Origin: Pseudomonadota bacterium
GTDB taxonomy: Bacteria > Pseudomonadota > Alphaproteobacteria > Acetobacterales > Acetobacteraceae
Reading direction: 5' to 3'
DNA length: 64,000 bases
NCBI GenBank assembly: GCA_021816925.1
Contig: JAKAWQ010000004.1
Coordinates: 1-64,000 of the forward strand
In this document: in pieces, positions 53,879-61,571 of the stretch
How positions within the stretch are numbered: the stretch's first letter is position 1
Layout: each line of letters starts with the position of its first letter
The notes under the pieces: generated by a model
The model's database searches: none
Told to the model about the DNA's origin: nothing
Seen by the model: the letters and a program-made list of their open reading frames with translations, nothing else
Made by a program: the position numbers and the translations under genes

Positions 53879-54487
53879 TCAGTGCGGCGGCGGAGGCGGC
53901 GGCGCGTTCGGCACGTTGAAGGCAAGAAAGCGGAACACGCGCCAGCTTCCGTCCGGATCGTGGCGCATCACGAACATCGCCGGCTCCGTGATGACGGTCT
54001 TCGCGGCTTTGCCCTTGCCCGTGACGGTGAGAGTCCAGACGATGCGAACCACCGCGAGATCCCCCGAAATGAGAATCTCGCGGATGTTCGGGGAGTAGCT
54101 GTAGCGCACAGCGGAATCGGCGAGCGCGCTCCTGAGATGGCCGCAAAGCGCACTATAGGTGCCGGGTTCAGTGCCGAAATCGTAATGGAGGTCCTTGGCG
54201 AAGAGATTGCACACCGTTTCGGACTGCCGCGCGTTGAAGGCATCGGCCCAGCCCGCGATGGCATTGCGGATGGCGGTGTCGTCATTCTCGCGTGCCGCGG
54301 GCGCGGCGGGCGCGGAGCCGAGCGGGGGTGCCAGCGGCACCGGTTGGCCGGGCGCCGCATTGGCCGGCGGCTGATAAGGCGGCGGCGGTGCATAGGCAGG
54401 CGGCGCCGGCTGCCCCGCCGCAAGGCCGAACGGGGCGAGAGCGAGCACGGGCGCGAGTGCAAAGGCCCAGACGAGCCGGCGGGACAT
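53879..54487 (-). CDS. Exported SnoaL/NTF2-like protein with proline-rich linker
   Basis: 202 residues. Signal peptide LVWAFALAPVLALAPFGLAAG, a Pro/Ala-rich linker to about residue 65, then an NTF2-like domain: AIRNAIAGWADAFNARQSETV, DLHYDFGTEPGTYSALC, REILISGDLAVVRIVWTLTV and WRVFRFLAFNVP. The fold serves as an enzyme or ligand-binding domain; no catalytic residues can be assigned. The protein ends in a run of prolines. It is transcribed away from the aioB promoter region and ends before it. Confidence 0.72.
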   Translation of the reverse strand: MSRRLVWAFALAPVLALAPFGLAAGQPAPPAYAPPPPYQPPANAAPGQPVPLAPPLGSAPAAPAARENDDTAIRNAIAGWADAFNARQSETVCNLFAKDLHYDFGTEPGTYSALCGHLRSALADSAVRYSYSPNIREILISGDLAVVRIVWTLTVTGKGKAAKTVITEPAMFVMRHDPDGSWRVFRFLAFNVPNAPPPPPPH

Positions 54488-54515
54488 GCGGGGTCTCCGG
54501 AAGGTTTTCCCGCCT

Positions 54516-55721
54516 TCAGTGAAGCGCCGGGGCGCGGGCCAAGGGAAGAGTGGGCGGTGCGGTCACGGGGGCGGTGCATTTCGGGCAGGCCGCTTCGTGG
54601 CAGGCGCGACAGAAGGGCCGGCCGCAGGCGGCGCAAGGCGCGAGCCCCGCGGGGCAAAGGAGGTGCAGCGCCTCGTCGCACACGAGCCGCGGCGGCGCAC
54701 GGGCGCGGCTCCATTCGCAAGGCGGGGGATCGAGGCGGCGGGTGAGCGGATTCCAGTCGAGCCGCAGCATGCGGTCGGCCTTGCGGCGGCGGAGCTGCAC
54801 GGTGAGGCGGTGCACCGGGAGGACGACTTCCAGCGTCTGCGTCCAGGCGAGTGCCACGTTGAGCGCATATTGGCGCGCAAGGTCCTCGAGCCTCGCCTGG
54901 TATTCGCGGACGATCGCGGCGATGCGGGCTTCCTCCCGCCTGCGCGCGGGATCGGCTTCCGGGAGCGCGCCGAGGCGGCGTGCCGCCTCGCGATGGAGAT
55001 CGTTGTGAAAGCCGTGCAGGCGATCCTGGTCGCGGCCGAGACGGCGGTTGAGGCCTTCGAGGAAGGGCGCGAGCGCCGCATCGAGCCGCGGCGGCAGGGC
55101 GCGAGAGAGAAGTGCCAGCAGGCGCGCGCGGTCTTCCACGGCGGGAAGATCGCGCGACGGGTCGAGCGGCGGCCCGGGCGGCGGATCGGGCGAGACGGGT
55201 TCGAGCGCGGGCGGATCATCGATCAGCGCGCCGGTGGCTGAATTGAGAGCGAGACGGAGCAGGCCCTCCCGCTTCTCGTCGGCGATCGCGGTGAAGCGGA
55301 ACTCGAAGAAAAGAAGGTACGTCCAGGCCGAAGCGGCCTCGAGCAGGCGGTAGGTTGCGTTTTCGAGCGGGAGCGCGTGCGCGAGCGCGCGTTCGGGGTC
55401 GGCGGGCGGGCGGAAGGAGGGGGTGAGGACGCATCGGGCGGCGCGGCCACGCCCGCCGAGCAGCCGGGCGAACCGCTCGAGCCAGTCCGCCTCGAGCCCC
55501 ACGCGGTGCGCCCCCGACGCCACGCGGACGCCGAACCCGAGGCGGGAGAGTTCGGGCACGCCGAGAGCCTCCTGCACCGGCGGCGGTGCCAGCACGTCGA
55601 GCGTTTCGGGTCCCGACGCTTCGACCAGCGCGCCGGCGGCACCGAGCAGGTCGGCCGCGAAGCGCTGCATGCGGCCGGCGGCGAGCGCCGCAGCCGCGGG
55701 CCCGTCCACCTCAGGCGGCAT
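54516..55721 (-). CDS. Uncharacterised protein with C-terminal zinc ribbon, partner of the SNF2 helicase
   Basis: 401 residues from ATG 55721, overlapping the helicase stop by 11 bases. The first 150 residues include an alpha/beta domain with ERFARLLGGRGRAARCVLTP. The middle is helical (RLEDLARQYALNVALAWTQT). The end is a zinc ribbon with CPAGLAPCAACGRPFCRACH and ACPKC. Translational coupling to the helicase suggests one complex. I know no named family; a role in transcription recycling or in DNA protection is conceivable. Confidence 0.65.
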   Translation of the reverse strand: MPPEVDGPAAAALAAGRMQRFAADLLGAAGALVEASGPETLDVLAPPPVQEALGVPELSRLGFGVRVASGAHRVGLEADWLERFARLLGGRGRAARCVLTPSFRPPADPERALAHALPLENATYRLLEAASAWTYLLFFEFRFTAIADEKREGLLRLALNSATGALIDDPPALEPVSPDPPPGPPLDPSRDLPAVEDRARLLALLSRALPPRLDAALAPFLEGLNRRLGRDQDRLHGFHNDLHREAARRLGALPEADPARRREEARIAAIVREYQARLEDLARQYALNVALAWTQTLEVVLPVHRLTVQLRRRKADRMLRLDWNPLTRRLDPPPCEWSRARAPPRLVCDEALHLLCPAGLAPCAACGRPFCRACHEAACPKCTAPVTAPPTLPLARAPALH

Positions 55722-58062
55722 CGAGGTCTGTTCCGAAGAGAGTCTCGTCGAGTGCCTTGGCGTCTTCGTAATCGCGGCGCGCGGCAAGCAGATCCGACTC
55801 GATGCCGGCGAAGGCGGTGGCGCGGTCCGCTTCGGTCTCGGCAAGCCAGGCTTCGAGCACGAGGGTGGAGAATTCTCCCCGCTCCTCGAGCTCGCCCAGG
55901 ATCGCGCCGACCTCGCCCACCACCAGCTCGAACATGTGGAGCTTCTCGTCGAGAATGCGCAGCACCTCGTCCTCGACGGTGCCGGCGGCAACGAGGTTGA
56001 AGACGAACACTTCGCGCACCTGGCCGATGCGGTCGATGCGGCCGATCCGCTGCTCGATCGCCATCGGGTTCCAGGGAATGTCGTAGTTGATGAGCGTGTT
56101 GCAGAATTGCAGGTTCCGCCCCTCCCCGCCCGATTCGGTTGTCAGCAGCACGGGTGCGGAGTCGCGGAAGAAAGTGATCGCCGTGTCCTTCTCGGGGCCG
56201 TTGAGGCTGCCGTGGAACTGCGCCGCCCCGATGCCGCTCTGCCCGAGCAGCGCGGCAAGATGGGCGAGGCTCTCGCGACGATGGACGAAGACGATCTTCT
56301 TCTCGCCGGGATTGCGGGCCAGGAGCGCCAGCAGGGCGGCATCCTTGGCGCCGGCCGGGATCGCGCGGTAGCGGGCGGCGAGTGCCGCGAAGAGCGGCTC
56401 TTCGGGGTGGCGCCCGGCAGCGCGCGCGAGTGCCGCGGCCGCGGCGGGGGGCGATGAGCCGGCGGCGGCGAGGAGGTGGGCAAGCGCCAGGCGATCGGAT
56501 GCCGCGGCGGCGCGGGCACGCACAAGGCGCGTGAGCTCGGCATAGCAGGCGGCCTCGGCCGGACCGGGCTGGGCGCGCTCGGTCGCGGCGTGGCGGCGCG
56601 GCAGATGGACCGCGGCGAGGGCGCGGGTGTTGCGCACCATCACTCCGCGCATGAGGTCGCGCAGCCGGTCGCGGTTGACGGGCTCGCGCGGTTTGCCGGG
56701 CAGCATGTAGGCGGCGCGGAACTCCTTCACCGTCTTGAAGATGCCGGGCTTGAGCAAGGTGAGCAGGTTGTAGAGCTCGATCAGGTTGTTCTGCACCGGC
56801 GTCGCCGAGAGCAGCAGGAGGAAGCGCTTGCGGAGACTGTTGACGAGCCGCCAGGAGGCGCTCGCCTGATCGCGTAGGTGATGCGCCTCGTCGACGACGA
56901 CGATGTCCCAGGACTGCGCCGCAAGCAGCTCGGCATGCTCGCTCCGCCGGGCCGTGGCGAGGGAGGCAATGATGCGGGGCCCGGCCCAGAATGACCCGGG
57001 GTCGGCGCGCAGCGCCGGGTCGTAGGTGGTGGCGCAGGAGATCACGAATTTCTCTGCAAGCTCCTCCCGCCATTGGCCGACCAACGAAGCCGGAGCGAGG
57101 ATCAGCATCCGCTCGGCCATGCCGCGCAGGGCATATTCCTTGAGCACCATCCCGGCCTCGATCGTCTTGCCGAGGCCGACCTCGTCGGCCAGCAGGACGC
57201 GGCCGCGATACTGGCGCAGCACCTTGCGCACCGTTTCGATCTGGTACCAATGCAGGACGACGCCGCTCAGAGTGGGAAGGCAAAGCAGTTCGTCGAAACC
57301 TTCGACGAGGCCGAGCCGGGCCAGCTCGGCGCGGAGCGCAAACCACACCGGATCGCCGTCTGCGGCTTTGAACAAAATCTCGTCGGGATTGACGAACTCG
57401 CGGGTGATGGTGAGCGGCGCGGCAAGGCAGGGCAGATCGGGAAGTGCGGGTCGGGAGGGTGCCGGTGCGTTCGCCGCTGCCGGCTTGGCCCGCGGCGGCG
57501 TGGCGGAGCGCGGCTGCGGCAGCGTGGCAGGGCGCAGCTTGGGACGCGGCGGGGAGGCGAGACGGATGCGGCGATGGGCGATCTCGGTGAGCTGCCGGCG
57601 AAGCCAGGGCCACAGCGGCGGATCGCCGACGAACACGCGAGAGGCGGGGGCGAAGCCGGCGAGGCCCTCGCTCTGCAACATGGCGGCGGCGCGGGTGAAT
57701 TGGCCGTGGCCAGCGGCGGCGAGAGCGGAGAGCAGGGCGTGGGGTTTCCCCGGCACGTAGCGCTTGGTGTAGTGCCGGAGCAGAACGAGCGCGCGCGGCG
57801 CATCGCGCGCGGAAAGCGCGGCGAGCGCGCCGAGCAGCAGAAGCTCGGGATCGGCCGGGCAGACCTGGAGCGCCGTCGCGGCCACGCGTGGCGCGCCGGC
57901 ATCACCGAGGGCGAGCGCCTGACGCACTCGGGCAATCCAGAGCTCGGCCTCTTCCGGCGCGCCGCCGGGTGCATCGTCGTCCGCCGCACGATCAAAACCC
58001 GGCAACCGGGCCTGCCCCAGGGGCTGCCCAGCCAAGTCACGCCACCGTCGGTCGTGGTTCAC
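55711..58062 (-). CDS. SNF2-family DEAD/DEAH helicase, RapA-like
   Basis: 783 residues from GTG 58062, which has GGGGGA upstream. A TPR-like helical N-terminus (residues 20-150) precedes the helicase core: VLHWYQIETVRKVLRQYRGR, motif I LLADEVGLGKTIEAGMVLKE, motif II IVVVDEAHHLRD, motif III LLLSATPVQNN, KKIVFVHRRESLAHLAALLG, and motif VI QRIGRIDRIGQ. Such SNF2 ATPases move along double-stranded DNA or recycle RNA polymerase (RapA). The following gene overlaps it. The longer frame to 58209 would run into the phd operator and lacks a ribosome site. Confidence 0.85.
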   Translation of the reverse strand: MNHDRRWRDLAGQPLGQARLPGFDRAADDDAPGGAPEEAELWIARVRQALALGDAGAPRVAATALQVCPADPELLLLGALAALSARDAPRALVLLRHYTKRYVPGKPHALLSALAAAGHGQFTRAAAMLQSEGLAGFAPASRVFVGDPPLWPWLRRQLTEIAHRRIRLASPPRPKLRPATLPQPRSATPPRAKPAAANAPAPSRPALPDLPCLAAPLTITREFVNPDEILFKAADGDPVWFALRAELARLGLVEGFDELLCLPTLSGVVLHWYQIETVRKVLRQYRGRVLLADEVGLGKTIEAGMVLKEYALRGMAERMLILAPASLVGQWREELAEKFVISCATTYDPALRADPGSFWAGPRIIASLATARRSEHAELLAAQSWDIVVVDEAHHLRDQASASWRLVNSLRKRFLLLLSATPVQNNLIELYNLLTLLKPGIFKTVKEFRAAYMLPGKPREPVNRDRLRDLMRGVMVRNTRALAAVHLPRRHAATERAQPGPAEAACYAELTRLVRARAAAASDRLALAHLLAAAGSSPPAAAAALARAAGRHPEEPLFAALAARYRAIPAGAKDAALLALLARNPGEKKIVFVHRRESLAHLAALLGQSGIGAAQFHGSLNGPEKDTAITFFRDSAPVLLTTESGGEGRNLQFCNTLINYDIPWNPMAIEQRIGRIDRIGQVREVFVFNLVAAGTVEDEVLRILDEKLHMFELVVGEVGAILGELEERGEFSTLVLEAWLAETEADRATAFAGIESDLLAARRDYEDAKALDETLFGTDLDAA

Positions 58063-58188
58063 TCCGATCCCCCGACTCTGCCCGATCGGGATTGGACCGC
58101 GATTCGCCCTGCCCCGACAATGGGCTTTCGCACTGCCCGCCGCCCCCGGGGGATGCGGCCCGGGGGATTGCGGGGTTGTGTCGATGAT

Positions 58189-58209
58189 ATGGACTATTAT
58201 ATGGTCCAT
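58189..58209. promoter_or_regulatory. Inverted repeat, likely phd-vapC operator
   Basis: ATGGAC-N9-GTCCAT in an AT-rich stretch 39 bases before the antitoxin start. Position and symmetry suit the autoregulatory site of a Phd-type antitoxin, and the AT-rich centre may contain the -10 region. Confidence 0.55.
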
Positions 58210-58247
58210 TACCGTGGGGCGTGGGTTCTACGGGCTGGAGGGTTCGG

Positions 58248-58505
58248 ATGAAGATTTCCGTGACCGAGGCCAAAGCTCAGCTGACCGAACTTGTCCGGCG
58301 GGCCGAAGCGGGAGAGGAGGTTTTGTTGACGCGGTTCGGACAGGGCGTCGTCCGCTTGGTTGCGGTTGCGGCGCGGCCCTCCGCGGCCGAGCGCCGCGCG
58401 CTGATGGAAGAGGTCCGCCGAGTGGGCCGTGCCAAGGCGAAGCCCGGGCCTCCTGCGGCACGCAGCCAGGATTTTCTTTACGACCGAGCGGGGCTGTCGA
58501 AATGA
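58248..58505 (+). CDS. Phd/YefM-family antitoxin
   Basis: 85 residues. The N-terminus ISVTEAKAQLTELVRRAEAG and EEVLLTRFGQGVVRLV are the classic Phd/YefM DNA-binding domain. The C-terminal half, disordered and basic, would wrap the toxin. It neutralises the PIN toxin encoded next, with a four-base ATGA overlap. Unlike the vapBC pair at 17 kb this one is intact. Confidence 0.88.
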   Translation: MKISVTEAKAQLTELVRRAEAGEEVLLTRFGQGVVRLVAVAARPSAAERRALMEEVRRVGRAKAKPGPPAARSQDFLYDRAGLSK

Positions 58506-58882
58506 TCGCACTCGACACGTCCGCGCTGATTGCGATCGTGCTCGACGAGCCGGAAGCGGAGCGCTGCGTGGCGGCGATCGAGCGGGACCGGCGGTTGGCG
58601 ATCTCCGCGGGGACGGTTGCTGAGGCCTTGATCGTCGCGGCGCGGCGTGGTGTCGGCCAAGAGATGTCGCGGTTGATCGGAGGGATTCGCCCTGAGATTG
58701 TCGCGATCGAGGCAGCCGGGGCTCGCCGCATTGCCGGCGCGTACGAACGATGGGGACGGGGCTATCACAGGTCCGCACTCAATTTCGGCGACTGCTTCGC
58801 CTACGCACTGGCGGAGGAGCGCGCTTGTCCGCTGCTGTTCGTCGGCGACGATTTCTCCAAAACGGATGTTACGGGAGCGTAG
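58502..58882 (+). CDS. vapC: VapC-type PIN-domain toxin
   Basis: 126 residues. PIN acidic residues are in MIALDTSALIAIVLDEPEAE, AGTVAEALIVAAR, NFGDCFAYALAEE and LFVGDDFSKTD, so the metal-dependent ribonuclease centre is complete. VapC toxins cut specific tRNAs or rRNA. It overlaps the antitoxin stop. A short GGCGCC inverted repeat just after the stop may terminate transcription. Confidence 0.9.
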   Translation: MIALDTSALIAIVLDEPEAERCVAAIERDRRLAISAGTVAEALIVAARRGVGQEMSRLIGGIRPEIVAIEAAGARRIAGAYERWGRGYHRSALNFGDCFAYALAEERACPLLFVGDDFSKTDVTGA

Positions 58883-58903
58883 GCGCCGCGCGAACCGGGC
58901 GCC
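58882..58903. terminator. Weak hairpin after vapC
   Basis: GGCGCC repeated ten bases apart; since GGCGCC is self-complementary the two copies can pair as a six-base stem. It lies between the convergent vapC and amidase genes. No T tract. Confidence 0.3.
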
Positions 58904-58930
58904 AGGAGAAGGATCGAGCGCAGGGCGTGG

Positions 58931-59803
58931 TCAGCCGGCGACGCGGGTGGGGTGGGCGCGCGCGAAATAGCGCCCTGCCGCAGCGGTAATGCGGGCGGCG
59001 ATCAGCGCGCGATACGCCGGCGTCGTCAGTATCCGCACGTCCTCGGCATTGCTGAGGCAGCCCATCTCGATCAGCGTCGAGGGCACGATCGGGTCTCGCA
59101 GCACGGCAAAATTCGCGCTGCGCTCGGGATCGGGAATGAGCGCCACATAGCCGCGGAAACTCGCCGTGATCTCCGCGGCAATCCGTTCCGAGGCAAGATC
59201 GGTCGCCTGCATCTCGAGCCCGCCGAGGATCACCGCGACATCGCGGCTGAGCCCCCGGAAGGCCGGATCGACGGGGCCGCGATCGAAACTGTTCTCGGTG
59301 CTCGCGATCTCCCCGGCAAGGCCGTCGGAGGCGGTGCGCGAGAGGGTGAAGATCATCGCTCCGCGCACGCCGGGGTTAGCGAAATGGTTGCAATGGAGCG
59401 AGATGAAAAGATCGGCATGCGCGTGCATGGCGAGCACAACCCGTTCCGAAAGCGTGACGAAAACGTCGGCCGTGCGCGTCATGCCGACGCGATAGCGGCC
59501 CGTGGCGAGGAGTTCCTGGTGCAAGGCAAAACCCGTCTCGAGCGTGATCGTTTTTTCCATCACCCCGCCCGGCCCGATCGTGCCCGGATCACTGCCGCCA
59601 TGGCCGGGATCGATCATCACGTAAGGCAGGACGGGATCCGGCGGGCGTGGGCCGGCGGGTGGGGTCGGCGGCAGCGGATAGCCGAGGGTCGGCGGCGTGG
59701 GCGGGAGCGGCAGCGGCGGCGCGGCGCGCGCGAAACGGGTTCCGGGCGCGGCGAGGCCCGCGGAGAGTCCGAGGCGGATGATGTTGCGGCGCAACATGCT
59801 CAT
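58931..59803 (-). CDS. N-acetylmuramoyl-L-alanine amidase, Amidase_3 type
   Basis: 290 residues. TAT-like or Sec leader (MSMLRRNIIRLGLSAGLAAP), a proline-rich linker, then the zinc amidase: VMIDPGHGGSDPGTIGP with the first ligand histidine, KTITLETGFALHQELL with the glutamate, LFISLHCNHFAN with the second histidine and STLIEMGCLSNAEDVRILTT with the catalytic glutamate. It cleaves the bond between muramic acid and L-Ala in peptidoglycan during cell separation or recycling. The AmiC-like AMIN domain is missing, and the linker takes its place. Confidence 0.9.
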   Translation of the reverse strand: MSMLRRNIIRLGLSAGLAAPGTRFARAAPPLPLPPTPPTLGYPLPPTPPAGPRPPDPVLPYVMIDPGHGGSDPGTIGPGGVMEKTITLETGFALHQELLATGRYRVGMTRTADVFVTLSERVVLAMHAHADLFISLHCNHFANPGVRGAMIFTLSRTASDGLAGEIASTENSFDRGPVDPAFRGLSRDVAVILGGLEMQATDLASERIAAEITASFRGYVALIPDPERSANFAVLRDPIVPSTLIEMGCLSNAEDVRILTTPAYRALIAARITAAAGRYFARAHPTRVAG

Positions 59804-60025
59804 GCAACAATCTTAACATGTAGGATGCGAAATTGCATCTCCGGCGTTGATTCGGGTCGGAGCGTCCGCCGAAAGGCCAAGGACGGGCCGCGCGGCAGGC
59901 GCCCCGGCCAGGGCGGAGGATTGACGCGGCTGGCTCCCCGGCCTAGGGTCCGCGCAATTGTTTGCGCTAACAATGATCCGGCACGCCTACATTGGCGCGC
60001 CCGACCCGCCATCGAGGGGACGCCC

Positions 60026-60544
60026 TTGCCGAACGAAGCAGCGCAACCGGGTGTGCGCCAGCGAATCTGCCTCGAAGATCTCGAGGTGGGTACCGAGCTG
60101 CCTCGCCTCGTCAGGGGGCCGATGACCACGCTGCACATCATGCGCTGGTCGGCCGCGATGGAGAACTGGCACCGCATCCATTACGACCAGCGCTTCGCCC
60201 GCGAGGTGGATGGGCTGCCTGATGTGCTCGTCAACGGCTCTTGGAAGCAGCAGGTGCTCTGTCAGCTCGTGAAGGACTTCGCCGGCCGCGACGGCTGGCT
60301 CTGGCGCATTCGCTTCGAGTTCCGGGACATGGATCCGGCTGGCAACACCATCATCGCCGGCGGACGCGTGGAGGAGCTTGCCGAACACGCAGGCCTCGGC
60401 TACGCGCGGCTTTCGATCACTCTCAGCAACCAGCTCGGCCGCGTTACCACGCGCGGCGCCGCGATTGCCGTGCTGCCCACGCGCGGCGGGCCGGCGGTGC
60501 CCTATCCGTTCCGCCCGCCGCCGGCATGCCCGGTGACCTGGTAG
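60026..60544 (+). CDS. MaoC-like (hotdog) dehydratase family protein
   Basis: 172 residues from TTG 60026, six bases after GAGGGGA. EDLEVGTELPRLVRGPMTT is the usual MaoC start, and MENWHRIHYDQRFARE has the catalytic-type histidine and aspartate. The domain ends with LSNQLGRVTTRGAAIAVLP. MaoC proteins hydrate enoyl-CoA or related esters. It is encoded with an HMG-CoA-lyase-like enzyme and an acyl-CoA ligase, suggesting a CoA-ester degradation pathway. Confidence 0.75.
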   Translation: MPNEAAQPGVRQRICLEDLEVGTELPRLVRGPMTTLHIMRWSAAMENWHRIHYDQRFAREVDGLPDVLVNGSWKQQVLCQLVKDFAGRDGWLWRIRFEFRDMDPAGNTIIAGGRVEELAEHAGLGYARLSITLSNQLGRVTTRGAAIAVLPTRGGPAVPYPFRPPPACPVTW

Positions 60545-60596
60545 CAGTGGGCCCACGGCCGGGCGCGCGAAGCACAATCCGCAAGGGAGAAACGCC

Positions 60597-61571
60597 ATGT
60601 CTCCATCTCTGCCGCGATCCGTCCGCCTGCTGGAAGTAGGCCCGCGCGAGGGTTTCCAGTTCGAAGGGATCGGCAAGCCGGACAAGATCCGCCTCGAGGA
60701 CAAGGCGAGGCTGATCGAGATGCTCTCGCGCGTCGGCCTCAAGGCGTTGCAGATCGTCTCGTTCGTCAATCCGCGCCAAGTGCCGCAGATGGCCGACGCC
60801 GAGGAGATTTGCCGCCGCCTCTCGCCCGTTCCCGGAGTTACGTATTCCGGAATCTATCTCAACGATACCGGACTCAGGCGCGCGCTTGCTGCGGGCAACC
60901 TCAAGATCACCGGCAAGGTGACCCTCACTGCCTCGGAAAGCTTCGCGCTCCGCAACCAGCGGCGGATGCTCGCCCAGGATTTCGAGATGCAGCGCAAAAT
61001 GGCGGCGCTCTATCGTGAGCACGGTTACGCAGTGGAAACGGGGAGCGTGATGGCGGCCTTCGGCTGCAATTACGAGGGCAAGGTGCCGCTCGCGCGCCTG
61101 CTCGAGCTCGTGGCAAGGTTGCAGGAAGTCGCCGCCGAGGTCGACAGCACGCTCCGCACCGTCACGCTCGCCGACACGATGGGTTGGGCCAACCCCGAGC
61201 AGATCCGCCGCAGCGTGGTTGCGATTCGCGAGCGCTGGCCGGAGCTTGCCATCAATCTCCATCTGCACGATACGCGCGGGCTCGGCATCGCCAATGTATA
61301 CGCGGCACTCATCGAGGGGGTAGATCGGTTCGACACCGCGGTGGCCGGCCTCGGCGGCTGCCCCTTCGCGGGGCATCGCGGCGCGGCGGGTAATGTCTGT
61401 ACCGAGGAGGTCGTGTTCCTTTGCCGCGAGCTCGGCATCGCGACCGGCATCGATCTCGAGGCGCTGATCGAGTGTGCGCGTTTTGCCGAAACGATCGTGG
61501 GGCATCCGTTGCCGAGCAGCCTGCTGCATGCGCGCGTAACACCTGTCCCGGCGGAACCCGTCGCCGCGTGA
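60597..61571 (+). CDS. Hydroxymethylglutaryl-CoA lyase-like enzyme
   Basis: 324-residue TIM-barrel lyase. LLEVGPREGFQFEGIGKPD contains the metal aspartate-equivalent region, VSFVNPRQVPQMADAEEI and VTLTASESFALRN follow, then LADTMGWANPEQIRR and INLHLHDTRGLGIANVYAAL with the HxH metal site, and GLGGCPFAGHRGAAGNVCTE with the catalytic cysteine loop. It cleaves HMG-CoA or a related 3-hydroxy-3-methyl acyl-CoA to acetyl-CoA and a keto acid. The REGFQ variant differs from the more common RDGLQ. AAGGGAGAA precedes the ATG. Confidence 0.85.
   Translation: MSPSLPRSVRLLEVGPREGFQFEGIGKPDKIRLEDKARLIEMLSRVGLKALQIVSFVNPRQVPQMADAEEICRRLSPVPGVTYSGIYLNDTGLRRALAAGNLKITGKVTLTASESFALRNQRRMLAQDFEMQRKMAALYREHGYAVETGSVMAAFGCNYEGKVPLARLLELVARLQEVAAEVDSTLRTVTLADTMGWANPEQIRRSVVAIRERWPELAINLHLHDTRGLGIANVYAALIEGVDRFDTAVAGLGGCPFAGHRGAAGNVCTEEVVFLCRELGIATGIDLEALIECARFAETIVGHPLPSSLLHARVTPVPAEPVAA

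Noticed and set aside
58063-58209. Extended N-terminus of the SNF2 helicase
   Set aside because: It would cover the phd operator, has no ribosome site, and GTG 58062 with GGGGGA is a better start.
58952-60025. Upstream extension of the MaoC gene through the amidase region
   Set aside because: It is the antisense of the amidase gene; TTG 60026 with GAGGGGA is the natural start.
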